A DNA stretch of 58,958 bases from Acanthaster planci (lineage: Eukaryota; Echinodermata; Asteroidea; Valvatida; Acanthasteridae). The stretch's first letter is position 1. Each line of letters opens with the position of its first letter. Shown here piece after piece: positions 24,140-36,100 of this stretch. Where the stretch lies: positions 2,351,553 through 2,410,510 of the forward strand of contig NW_019091358.1 of NCBI RefSeq assembly GCF_001949145.1. The letters are read 5' to 3'. Under the pieces are notes generated by a model that saw nothing but the letters and a program-made list of their open reading frames with translations, did not search any database and was not told where the DNA came from. The translations under genes were made by a program, and so were the position numbers.

Positions 24140-24790
24140 GTTGTGTTTGTTGAGATATTCCCCTTTTATGATGTGACCTATGAAAGAGCTTTACAAAATT
24201 AAGCGGCAATGATGCAAATTTTGTAATGGGAAAACGGCGATTAAAAAAGAAAAGCTTCAGCAAGAGAAAATCAAATAATTTACACCTGTCAAAACAGAGT
24301 AAGTCTGAGAGGCTGGAAAATGTCAAAGGCAAAAACTGATGAGAGCATTTTGCCTCCTGTTCGTTTGGATACCATGAGATGCCTTTTTGCCTGCGCTGCT
24401 ATTGCGGTGTATCACAATGTACACACTTACTAGCAAACATGAGCTCATTTATTTTTTTCAACAAGAACGTGATCATTTTAGCCAAATTTCCTGCCCGTCA
24501 TTTGCATTTCTGCTCTCTGATGGCCTGAGTAAACATAGATTAAAATCGAGCCGCTATTAATCAATTTTCCCGCCGATAATTGAGTGTTCAAATCCACCCC
24601 GCGTGAATGGGTTCAAGGGGATGGCAAAGTGTACCTTGCCTCCTGCAGGGGGAGGTCATTAATCTTTCAGAGCGAGAGGAGGCGTATTTTGCCGATGTGG
24701 TGGAATTTTGTTAATCCACATTAACCTGTAAATTGCAACTCATGTCGTGGCGGGAGAGCTGCAATACGCTTCCCACCATGCAATGTTTCA
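24140..24790. promoter_or_regulatory. candidate enhancer-like non-coding block with octamer sites
   Basis: Two perfect POU octamers lie 288 bp apart: ATGCAAAT at 24212-24219 and its complement ATTTGCAT at 24500-24507. Homeodomain-like words include TTAATCAATT at about 24557 and GATAATTG at about 24575. An ACACCTGTC T-box/E-box-like word lies near 24281. A C/G-rich dyad CCTCC-TGCAG-GGGGAGG lies at 24639-24655. Both strands are broken by stops. The motif clustering is what I see. Regulatory function and conservation are inferred. Confidence 0.35.
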
Positions 24791-26159
24791 AAGTGGAACC
24801 GTCCAGATATTGCCCAAAAACAAAATACTGCAAAGCCGTATAAGGCTAAAGTGTGCAGGATTTTGAAAAACAAAACGTTTGAAAAAAGCACACGCTCGTT
24901 CTAAATTTCTCTTGAGATTTCATTGGCTACCCTTCAGACATCAGATTGAGAATCTCCCCTCTATTGCCAGTAAATCTATTCATTTTCTTTTCTGCTAACG
25001 CATTGTTTCAAATCTGCCGAGTTATAAATGTGATCTTTTTATTATATCATGTTTTATGCATTAATGAACGTCATCGTTTTTCAAACTGGTTAAATTACTT
25101 ATCTTTTCAAAGCTGAATCGACCAAGTGCAAAACACTGATAACTCCCCCTCCTTGCAACCTAACCATTCTAATTCTAACGTGTCTGTTTCACAGTTCTTT
25201 GAACTCGAAACTGAATAAAAATTTAACCTGCGCCAATACAAGGACATATTCATGAAAATGTGTGGGGAAAAGGTTCTGGCTGTACGAACAACGCGATTCT
25301 ATAAGCAAAACGGAACAGATCTATCAATCACTCTATCAATTTGATACGCACAAAATTAATTCACGTGGACAACATGCACCAGGAAGGAGACACCTCTGCC
25401 AGCGCTTGTCCGACCAGGGCTGTTAACACATGTCAAGTTCTTTTTGAAAACCTGACAGGTTTATATTTTTCTCAGATAAAAGTGGAAATGGATGGTCCTC
25501 ACCCAGGGCCATCAAATACCCTATGAGACACGGAAAGACCTTTTCAAATTGACAGGTGGTTTGAGTAAGTTCCGCTGTGCCAGCAAGACTCTGTAAACCG
25601 TTCCCTTTCATTTTTATCCACGCAATTGAAATGGAATGGGTGAGAAAAATGCATGGCATTTCTATTAATTAAACATCGCAAGGCAAGAAATAAAGTTCAC
25701 AACTTTTTAAAAAGGTGTATGCGGGATAGGCAAGTAAAAAACGAGAGTTTACAAATACGGGCACTTCGCAAAATGTTAAGGCCCTGGCGATAAAAGATGA
25801 AGACTTAAGGTAGACCAGCTCATGCTGTCCGTGAATGCTGTTCGCACTGTCAATGGAATCGTTCCGAGGAAATAAAAGTAAAAAGGGGGCTCCGTGGGGC
25901 TTTACAATGTCGACTGACTAATCATTGACCTAAACTAAGTCCCTCGGAGTGCAGTGGCCGGAGGCTGTCGGCTAAGGCACGCATCTGACCTCAGTGTCAA
26001 TCTGGCCTAAACGAAACAGCATGAACAATAATAAAGCTATTGAACGTTCATGCTGGACACTTCTCGATACGTTACACTGAATCCTATGATCTGGAATCTA
26101 TAGTGCAATATTTGCTGTATCCACGGACGTCATATAAAACGTTTGGACTCACCGTGCCC
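24791..26159. other. spacer
   Basis: No gene or repeat is recognised. Small open frames overlap on both strands at 25341-25659 with no domain. Confidence 0.5.
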
Positions 26160-26290
26160 TTAATCAGCCCACATAGGTCACTGAAGTCACCAGCAGCCAT
26201 CTTGTCTTGCCGAGAACAAAGGGTAATACAAAAGCTCTCCATTGATTACCTTTGTATTCAGCATGGATGATATGGCAGCCGGTGGCCTGA
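26160..26290. promoter_or_regulatory. inverted pair of SOX/TCF-like sites
   Basis: ACAAAGGGTAAT at 26216-26227 is mirrored by ATTACCTTTGT at 26245-26255, an imperfect inverted repeat with a 17-bp spacer. ACAAAGG is the core bound by SOX and TCF/LEF HMG proteins. A paired site, or a small stem-loop, would both fit. Confidence 0.3.
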
Positions 26291-27439
26291 GTCGATGTAA
26301 GAGCATTACGACTCCACATTTTTTATATAACGTCTATGGTGGCGTCACCCAACAATTATTAGTTATTAGTCCCTCCATCTCCTTTGCAAAAAGACCGTAA
26401 ATTAAAACTTTTGATCGGTGAACTGTCGGCGCCAGAATAGGATTAGACCTATGTAGAGCCTTCCGCTAGAAGATGTTGTCAATATGCATCTCGTGAAATC
26501 CAACTCGTCATTCGTGACTAAATAATAAAGCCAAGCCATAAATTATATTTAGAAGGGGACAGTGAACAAGGAATAACCAAAAAAGTCCAATAAATTCCAA
26601 TCAAGTCTTCCGTTATAACAGGCGCAAACGGCAGCCTGGCTTTATGTGTTGTGGATTTCATCATAAGGTTCCTTAGACCGACCACAAATGGAACGCGCAA
26701 GTAATTCGTGAAGACATCGAATCATTGTCAACAACCCAGCTCTGTTCGTCACGAAATGGACTTCAAACATTTCCCCAGCGTCTAACATGCTAATGCATAT
26801 TTGCTGAGAGCAAAAACTAAGGAATCTCTTGGCTGCATCTTTGCCAAAGTTTTAATTCTCCTTCTGACACGTTCTTTGTTTGCAACACCTGTCATTCGAT
26901 TGGTATGCACTTTTTTTAATCTGCGGACAGCGGATAACTTTAAAGCACCAGCTGATCTCCCATGTAAGTCTTTCGGTCTATATCCTGGTTGTACACAATA
27001 ACTACGAAGCTTTAACAATGTAGAAGGAAACATGGCAGAAATGCAAATATTATATTTCAACCTATCTTACTTGTTGATGATAATTATTAATCAGTGGCTA
27101 TCCAACATTGAATACACTTTCCTAACTAAAAGTTGATATTTACGTCAATTTCAGAAAAGACGTAACATAATGTGTGAAATCCTCGCTTACGGAATGACTG
27201 GGTGGCCAGCTTTAAGATCTCCTTGGAAAAATGGGACTGAACAGCACATTTGGAGCTCATACATTTTGGCCTTCACTTTTTTCCCTTACCTTCAGATTCA
27301 TGATTTCCGAGCCCCTGAGAACAATTTTGGGAGTATTCATCACGACACTGCCTATCGAATCTGATCATTTCCAAAGTATTCTCCCCTTGAAAGTAGAGGC
27401 AACAGACACGACCTCAGGGAGACAAGATAACGCAAGTAA
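26291..27439. other. spacer
   Basis: No gene is recognised. A 92-codon minus-strand frame (26782-27060) overlaps a plus-strand frame at 26801-27001; neither carries a domain. Confidence 0.5.
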
Positions 27440-27700
27440 CGTTGATAACGCAATCTTCATTTTTTCCTCGATGCCCCCCAGAGGCAGCCATACACCCCCG
27501 ACAGTGTCGGGTTGTGTGATGGGGATCGATATACCGAGACCTTTAGCATCGCAGACTATGAAAATTCGCCGGCCGGCCAGAAAAATGCTCCGCGTCTAGA
27601 TGGCGGTAAATTGCAGCTGGTATAGATCCACTATTCACCGGCGAGAATAGCTAATGCCATTCCCAATTAGCCGCGAAGGTCACTTGTGTCAAATTTGCAA
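27440..27700. promoter_or_regulatory. candidate conserved non-coding block
   Basis: A GC-richer island between AT-rich flanks holds GACAGTGTCGGGTTG (about 27510), CCGGCCGGCC (about 27570) and CCAATTAGCCG (about 27664). The 122-codon frame at 27231-27599 runs across the left boundary without any domain, so coding is unlikely. Regulatory function is inferred only from composition. Confidence 0.25.
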
Positions 27701-28689
27701 TAAAACATGCTACAATTACGAGTCACAAACAATTTATGAACTTTACCCGAGTATAATTATTTCTCAGTCGCCCATTATATCTAGAATTTTTTTCATCTGA
27801 TGATTTTTCACGTTTGGCTTATGAACCCGAAAAACGACAGCCAACGACCAATGTAAGATGTAATTCAATCGATGTTTATTTTGGTCACATACGTAGTTAC
27901 TCATTAACTACTGACACGAAGGTTAAACACTGAAGAAATCAATTTCCTTTTTTTATCCGAAGGCAGCATTTTGTAAAATGCAATGAATGCTTGTCTCGCT
28001 CAATTAAAGGTGCTATCTTACTGTTAAAATAAGCTTCACCACCCCTTTACGTTATAAGTTGCCACGAATGTTTCTTTTTTCGTCGTATGATCTTATGATT
28101 TACAATTGCGAGATCTCTGCTCGTGCACATGCGTAGAGAGATTGTGTCGCAATGCTTTCCCGTGCCACAACTGTGATGCAACAATAAAAAGCTCAGTCAA
28201 CATTTGGATCAAAATTAGGTTGACTGATATCCCTTCACCTGATCATATAGCAAGCGAGTAGAACACACTCGATCAACCGACATAATAATTACCGCTGGTA
28301 ACAACAAAAAGGGACAGTTACACAGAGCTGGACGTACATTTTGCACAGTTAATAGTTATAAACATACCGTAACATTTACTTCAGATATGGAGTGTACTAA
28401 ATACGATTTGCAAAAGACAGAGTTCATCTGCCGGTAACGTTTTTTATTGTAGAAAATGGCTTGGATTGCCTTAGCGTAAGGCATACTCAGACAAAATGAC
28501 GATCTTCTTTTTTAAATCAAAAACTTCGGTGTTGAATACGTCTTTAAGTTCACAGCCGAAAATAATCAAAAACAGAGCTATGCTGATACTTGAAAACTAA
28601 AGTGAGATAAAAATTTAGTAAGTTTAAAAAACAATTTTTAGAAAACACCGTTTTCAAATTAATGACACAAAACCGAACAAGACACACCG
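27701..28689. other. spacer
   Basis: AT-rich, with no gene, repeat or motif cluster recognised. Confidence 0.5.
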
Positions 28690-28737
28690 TGGAGTCGGCG
28701 CCCAAACCGCGAGTTGGTACGACAGGGTAACTCTTAC

Positions 28738-28960
28738 CTTGCGTCGCCTAACTTGAACCAGAGAAGCTCGATAACGCAGTATAGAGATGGTGAACAGTCA
28801 GTGCGCTGCTCCGAAAGACGACCAATTGAAAGATAACGAGAAGCGATTTACACAGGAAGCCAGGTCAGCAAGGAGCCCCCGTGCTGAGTATCAACGAAGA
28901 TGCGGAAGTTGACAACACCAGAGCTTTACGTCTACTTCTGGAGGGAGATTGTAAAGAAGA
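28738..28960 (-). other. possible untranslated exon with strong splice donor
   Basis: On the minus strand, the word GACGCAAG followed by GTAAGAG is a near-consensus donor, with the exon ending at 28738 and the intron starting at 28737. The sequence upstream on that strand (to about 28960) is richer in CpG than its surroundings and contains no ATG, as a 5' untranslated exon might. A TTATATTT word at about 28970-28977 could be a weak TATA element. No coding exon can be tied to it. A chance donor is the main alternative. Confidence 0.15.
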
Positions 28961-28990
28961 AGGACAGAGAAATATAACTCAGCTTTGCTT

Positions 28991-31257
28991 CGGCTTGTTT
29001 ATCACCACCAACTGATATTGAAAGCACATTGCTCGTTTTGGGAAACTGAGCTTAGAGTAACGACGCATGCGCTTCATTCACATAACAAACATGTCTGTTT
29101 TATCCTCCGTGATATTGTGGTACTGTTGCCAGCCTATCATTGCTATTACACGCACAAAATTATGAATTGTTTTCACACACTCGGAAACCTTGCAGATGTC
29201 AGACGGCTCGTAGTCTTACATTTGCACTTTGAAATTTAATTTAACGTACTGATGAATTCAGTTCTGCAGCGGCATCACGTTTTATAAACATCGGTATCAT
29301 GATTTGTATAGGCAAGAGTGGTAATTCGGAGAACCAATCAGAAAGCATCGTTCAATATCCATCTCTGTGACGCCCTTGCCTCGTCTAAGTAGTGAAGTCT
29401 GTTTTCCTTTTCAACACTTATTATGCATGGTAACCAAAAACCAGCCGGGTAATTTTTATGAGGTTCAGTGTGTCTCGGATAAGTAGAGCTGGATGTGTGT
29501 GTTAAAATAAGTCCATATTAAGCCCCTGAATCGCATTCATATGTATTAAATGATAACTCAGATAAATAGCTTTAGTTGGCCATACTCCAGATGTACGTCC
29601 TTGTCAAAATTAGATTTTAAGATATTGACTCATTAACTACTAAATTTTAGGGATCAATGGTTTTGAATTCGTTTGTGGTTTGGACGTTTGTATTTGATCC
29701 TTGAGGGTCTGTATTTCATTGAGGGTCATTCAGTCCACTGAGTTTTATGAGACAACGTTTTTTATTTTTCTGTAACCACAGTTTTCATTCTTGGCATTCA
29801 ATTCCCCATAAATATTGTTCATCAAACTCGTACCACAGCAAATTCCAAATAACAAGTGGTTCCGCAGCTTCTGGTGATCGCGGGGTTATCCAGATAACAG
29901 TTGTTCGCTTAGATGAATTTTCTGCTGAAAGAAACTAACACGTATTACATTTTGTAAATAAATGCAGGGGAAATAAAACAACTTTGTTTTGTTTCAAAAT
30001 GAGAATTCTGCTGCTGTATTAACAGTCTTTTGTGGACCTTTTTAATTATCAGACTAACTGTAGACATAAAGAAAGAAAAATAAACAGTAATTGCACTCAC
30101 CATTCTTGGAAGAATGAAATAGTTATAAATCCTGCCTTGATATTGTGGTTGCACCCAATTGGAGAAATTTTAAAGAGTGGGATGATACCCAAAAGAATTT
30201 GAATCAAGCCAATGATTATGAAGCAGTTGTGTCATATATCAAGAACAATGCAAACACGTTCTCTTCCTAACCATATTGCATCTATCTTGAATTCTTTATC
30301 AGAGTTCGTATAAAGGGTACTCACTAGTGAAATTGAACAAAATAAAAATGTTGAAACAAATACTTATGTGCATAAAAACGAATTTTCAATGCTATAATAA
30401 TGAATATGAATCCCAAGTAATGAAGCAGATGACAAATAGTAGCAGTAGTCAGAACACCTATAACTTTTTACCGAAAGCTAATAAGCCATCAGACGTAATG
30501 CAACAATAATGGCAGTGTTCCGTTTCATAAATGATATTGTATTCCACACAATGTTGTGATAGTTAAATCAAAACATACACAGATTCGGATTGTTATTTTG
30601 CTAAATCTATTAATCCAGACAAATGTATTCCCAATGTTAAGCTTTGTCGAGAGAGAAGAGTCCACCGTGACAGGATTTTAGGCTTTTTCTGGTATCATCA
30701 CCTGCACTGACTGCACAAACTATAATTTGATACGACGCATCAATAAACCACGGACTTATTATTGGTTGGTGGTGAAGCTTGTGCTGCTGAACTTTTTTTC
30801 CGTCGCACGGAACGGTCAATCGGCAAAGCATAGTTCTATCCCTCTGTCAATAGATGCTCTGTTACACCTGCACAAGAAATCTTTGAACAAACTCCGAGGT
30901 AATACAGGAATTTATTCAGGTGTTACACAGATTGTTTGTACGGAATGCTTCACATCTGTGCAAATGAAAATAATTTCCTGAAATAAAACTATTCTTAACA
31001 CTATACTCATACACATGTGTTGCATACAGTTGCAGACTGTTTTTGAAAACTTATTGGAACGAATGGAGTTTCATTGTTACTCAAGGCGACGATTTACACG
31101 TGGCTTTCATCGCTTTCAGGAAGAAAGTCAAGTACACTGATTTTTCCCTTAGAATAAATTTACGTGTATCAAAACTATTTATAATCGGTCATCACAGCAC
31201 CTAAACCAACTTAGCTTTTCGAAAATTACTGCATTTTCTGTTCCTTGATGAGATTCA
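28991..31257. other. spacer
   Basis: No gene or repeat is recognised. Short open frames such as 28985-29239 lack domains. Confidence 0.5.
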
Positions 31258-31785
31258 TTACGGACACCTCCGAAAGCTGATATGACGGGCATGCCTCATA
31301 CGAGACAATATTAACTGGCATCTGGTTAGCATTTGCCATCTGCAATTGCTTACAATTTCCAGAACTGAGGATTTTGCAGAGTGTACTGATGGACGATTTG
31401 AGTCAGACCAAAAGGTAATCGTCCCTTGCGAAAGAATCTTAACTCGGCAGATACTGATGTCATATAAGGAGCATGAACAGAGCGTGAGCATTCTTCTCTT
31501 TATCCAATGCTCTCGTCCACCTACACTACTTCTTTTCATGAGTGTCAGTTCTAGGTCTGCCACTTTCAATGAAATCGACCACATCGTAAATATTCTGAAC
31601 ATGCCTACATCGCTGAGCTGAATCATATGATAAGTTATGTGTGGGGGAGGGGTGGCGTGCCAAAGACGAAGAATCGTAGGTCTTTCTCCATCTTTCATCT
31701 TATCACATGGAAGGATGATTGAAACGAGCTCCACTGCCAGATTCGTAAAACTTGTGATGGAAGTAGTAGCGGCGTGAAAGACCAT
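31258..31785 (-). other. longest open frame in the window, function unknown
   Basis: From the first ATG (31785) the minus strand stays open for about 175 codons; without requiring ATG it stays open from at least 31806. The predicted protein has scattered hydrophobic stretches (for example around LAVELVSIILP) and basic segments near its end, but no signal peptide, repeat or domain that I recognise. A 91-codon frame is open on the plus strand at 31346-31621. At this base composition one such run in 59 kb is unusual but not impossible. It could be an eroded coding piece or chance. No splice context or promoter supports it. Confidence 0.12.
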
Positions 31786-31806
31786 CAATTCATAATCATC
31801 TTCCAA

Positions 31807-32689
31807 AATAAAGGTTAACTAAACTCGTATTGTGCCGGGAGTGTATTGCGCAACAAGGGAGATAAACGTTACACTGATTAATTTATCTTGATAGAGAACT
31901 TGTTCGGATTCACTGTTGTCCGTCACTGGCTTGTTTAATTTAATTTTGTGATAAATAATTCAAATGAAACATTTTAAGTCTACGAACAATGCCCATTCCA
32001 CTGGCCATTTCCTCCTACTTTAGTATCCACACTATTAACAGGTCTAAAACTTGGTCCAGGCATAACAAAGATTGTTTAATATTCATGTGAACTGAGGTCA
32101 TTACTGTAAGTGCGGATGCTATCTCCGGTATAAACATCTGGTCGCAGTTATTGACATTTCAAAGGGTAATATTTTGGTGCCTCACACACGTAGTTCATCA
32201 TTTTCAAGTAAACCGATCTTCCGCAGTTCATATCGAAGCTATACTTCCTGCACATTGTTCTGAGTCTGCTGTGCCGAGGCTTACATGGTTTCGTTTGGAT
32301 CTACGCAGCAATACTTTGGCAGTCAAGCTGTAAATGGTGTTTGCTCTACATCATAGCTTTGTCCGCGATTTTGAACAGATATGCAGGGTAACTGTGCGTT
32401 AGGTATGTCACACAAATAATTCCCGAAAGCTGCCAAGTTGTATTTACCAACAGAAAGAAACATGACAAAGGTCGAATATTTATTTAGATAGTCCCGTATG
32501 GATGCTACGGAAACCATCGATCATTTAAAGTAATCCTTGTAACCAAACAAATCATCTGGGAAGCTTTTATTAATGTCGTTGATGCACTATTTAACAAGAG
32601 GGATTCGCCTCATGCCTCCCAAAAGAATAATAAATTAGAGTGTCGTGTACAGGAGTAATGAAGTGGCCAAGGATATTATAAAGCTCGTG
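31807..32689. other. spacer
   Basis: Nothing supported beyond short open frames. Confidence 0.5.
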
Positions 32690-33160
32690 GGCTTAATAAA
32701 ATCATCATTAGGTTTGCACTTAATAATCCTGAAAGTGAAGACATGTGGATTCCAGGCGATAGATTCCAGAAACAGCCGCCTGATAATTCAGAATGCCTCA
32801 TAAACAACCCATCCGATTAATTGACCTTCTCGAACTACAATTTATGCTTTCTAGCTTCCTTTTTTCCTTGTTCGTCAAACCAGCGGCACAGTTTCGTCTT
32901 CCCAATTTGCCAGTCCGTGCAGAATCTCTTGTTACCTGAGATTAGTTAGTTGTCTGGTCCTATACCGATAAATATTCTCATCTGCTCGGTTGGCATTTCA
33001 GAAGCAATGGTTGACTGGAGAGTCTCACTGACGAACTGGTCTAATCCCGAGCCCTTGTTGAAAGATCAAGTCCAGAGTCTGACCTGGCAATCCCAGTGAC
33101 GTTATCTGCCAGATTCTCCAAGGGGCCAGGTTAATCACAGACTAATTGAATGAGTACCAA
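32690..33160. promoter_or_regulatory. candidate conserved non-coding block
   Basis: The block is less AT-rich than its neighbours and is dense in homeodomain-like words: CATCATTAGG (about 32703), CCGATTAATTG (about 32813), GTTAATCACAGACTAATTG (33130-33148). CTGGCA and TGCCAG also form a dyad at about 33083-33111. Neither strand has a long open frame. An enhancer is a reasonable guess. Conservation has not been tested. Confidence 0.25.
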
Positions 33161-36100
33161 ACACTTCAAGATGCAGCTGCAACAGGGCAATCAGGTCTAA
33201 GAAATTAAATTGTTTGGAGAAATAAAAAAGTCGAGTAGTCCCATTTTATTCTTCAAAGCAAATCAAATTGTTCATGTCTTTTTGGAAGTAACATGCAACT
33301 AGATCTTCACATCATTCCATTCATTTTAGTATACAGAGAATACACAAACAAAAACATACAATAAAAGCAGCTACTGTATTCTAGAGTACAATTAAGGTGG
33401 CGATAACATATTTGATTTTAACCGTACTTCGTACTGTTAAATCAGCAGTAAAATCCATCCTAAATTTCCAAACGGATCAATAATTTGCAACGTCTGTTAA
33501 GCCACAACGAAACGTCTTCAAAAAATTGCTGAAGAAGGCAGGTGCCCAGCCCTTCTCGGTACTCTGGTAATATATCCTTTTACTGGACATTATGTTGGCC
33601 ATTGCCCCATCTACACGTCCCTCAAAAGTCAAAAGAAGAGCAGTAAGCAATACAATATCAATTACCGATACTAACTGCTCCACTTTGAGGCCGTAAATAT
33701 ATCCCCCTACTTTTGCCTTCCTTTATATTTTGTGGTTAGATTTTTTGTTTGTTCTCACTCCTGTAATTTGTAACTGATACTCTTAATATCAGGTTTCGCC
33801 CTTATAATAAGCGTAAGGGTAAAACCCTGTTAGTTAAATTAACATCTCCCCGACGCAAAGTACAGGTCAACTTGATATTATACACTATGTTTCACAATCT
33901 TCTGGATTATATTAGCTGAATAGACTTGTTGGTTTCTGGTAAGTTGTCAGGAAGTATGCTGCAACTACCTTTTGTATTGCATACATATACAGAGGTAGGA
34001 TTTAGTAAAAAAAAATGAAGAGAATGTAATGATAACGGACTGAGCCACTGCGATGATTATGGTAAGTTTGCCGAAAGGCAGTTTATTAATCATCACCAAC
34101 TTGACACTACCTCTTGAAACATTAAATAAAATTGCACTCGTTGAGGAATCCAAAACCGTCCATTTCCCAGGCTTACAAACTGAAATCAGTTGAATCAGGC
34201 ATACTGACGAGGAGTAAATGAAATTGCTACTTTAAACCTTCATAGATATATGGGCCCTTCATAAATGCAACATATGTTGAGCCCACCAACCTTTATGCAA
34301 GTCAACAGACCACTTGATTGATTGAGAAGCGTTATGATCGCGGAGGTAATTTGTCAACGCGCGATTCTGCCAGAAATTTCTGTAGATTACTGAAAGGGTT
34401 CAGTAGATTACTTGGGTGTAGTGCCAACAGAATATTTTTGCATTTTCCTTGTTCAATCCAACAGTTTTGGGAGGACAGTTTAAGGCATAAAGCAAAATCA
34501 CTCTCGAGGGGCAGAAGGTCGTTTAATGCCAAAGTGAGCAAAATATTACATGGTACATCTGCATACGTATGGGCATTGTGGTTGTTTCTTGTACAAAAAG
34601 GCAATCCTTATAGGGTCGCATTTCATGGATACTGCACTAGTAGATCTCCACGTGTGAGCGTTACGGATAAGCATGCGTTGCTGCTCAGACATAAACTATT
34701 TCACAAATGTGAATTTTTATTTTGTCCGATGTAAACAGGGATTTGGTACGACAAAACCGATTTAAGCCCTGTTATTTTCCCCTTTACAGGATCTTCTTCG
34801 AAGAAGGTTGCATTCAGTTGGGTTCGGGTATAGTTGGGTCGGGATGGATTTTGTTATTTGTAGTTAGCAGCGGCGTGTACAGCTTTGGTGTTGGGGGAAT
34901 TCAAAAGTGAACGCGGCTTCGGGCTCATTTCAACATGATGTTGAAGGAGAAAAACAAATCAAAAACCTTTTTCACGGTCCCGACATCGTTGCTTTATTTG
35001 CTGGTGTTGTTTTCTTAGGTTTTTGAGTGCTAATATTTGATAGATAAATAAATAGACTAACTAATTTTTTTCACCCACTTATGAAACATATTTTTAAGAA
35101 AATCCGTTGGGAATCCCGCCCGCAAAGTACACCACTGTTCGTTAGTTAGTTTGACACTTCTGTTCTCTTTGGACTTAAGGATTTTACAAACAGGTGTACT
35201 CGTGAGTGTTTCCTTGATACCTCATGAATGTCCTTTATAGAGATTTCAAAAGTGCAAATTAATTTGCATCAAAGTAATGTTCCCGTTAGGCAGCAGACAG
35301 AATGAAAAAAAATAATGACATTTTCATGCACTCCATACTTGTTTTTCAATCCAACCCATACCACTTTGCACCAGTAACAAAGTACTACAACAGATTTTAT
35401 TCATGTGTCAGCCTTCGTGAATCAAATCTTCGTGAAAAGTTAACCTTTCATTTTCAGCACCAAAGATTAAATAACAGTAGCAACAACAATATAAATTCAT
35501 TACAAATTAATGGCAGTGTACATTCAGAATGATTTCTAATTTGTGATAAATTTGTATCTAGGCTAACTAATTTTAACCACATTAAAAATGAAAGTAAGGC
35601 TTGGAAGCCAAAATAGTTTGGTACAACCCAACAGATTACACTGATTGCATGGATTCAGGAAACATAATCAAAAAAGCCTCCCTGTGAACATGGTCTATTG
35701 CGCTGTTTAAAACATTTTAATGTTTTCCCGAACAAGTAAGAGAGCTGTTGTTGTGATGTCATTTCGGGAAGACTCTGTTCAGTTCACAGTTTCTCTGGAA
35801 TCGTACCTTACCTATTTATGAAGCACTTGTAACGCTGATCAAAGCGTTATACACAAAACACTCCTAACTTGACCAAAGAAAAGAAGAAACCGAAGTAACA
35901 AAGGTACAGTAGCTAACGAGAAGAGCACATAGGGTTAAGTTGATTTACTAAAAAGATGGCCTTTTAGCAATTTCTTGAAAATGGGCACTGAAAATCAGAT
36001 TCGGATGTGTTGCAAGATCTGGAAATGCTTTGTCACCTGGGTTTTTTTATGTAAGTGGGGAATTGTCGGTTGAAGACCTATGCCCTGTCTTACATGATTG

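Noticed and set aside
33477-33683. 68-codon minus-strand frame with a signal-peptide-like start and a TATAAAGG upstream
   Set aside because: Its first codon is GTG, not ATG, which is not a normal start in an animal; the hydrophobic start is therefore not evidence of secretion.
34793-34806. CTTCTTCGAAGAAG as a heat-shock element
   Set aside because: The TTC and GAA blocks do not have the 2-bp spacing the element requires; it is only a palindrome.
34318-34910. Adjacent plus-strand frames of 138 and 62 codons with a splice-acceptor-like CAG at about 34790
   Set aside because: The first starts at TTG with no internal ATG before its last residue, the two are in different frames, and neither has a domain.
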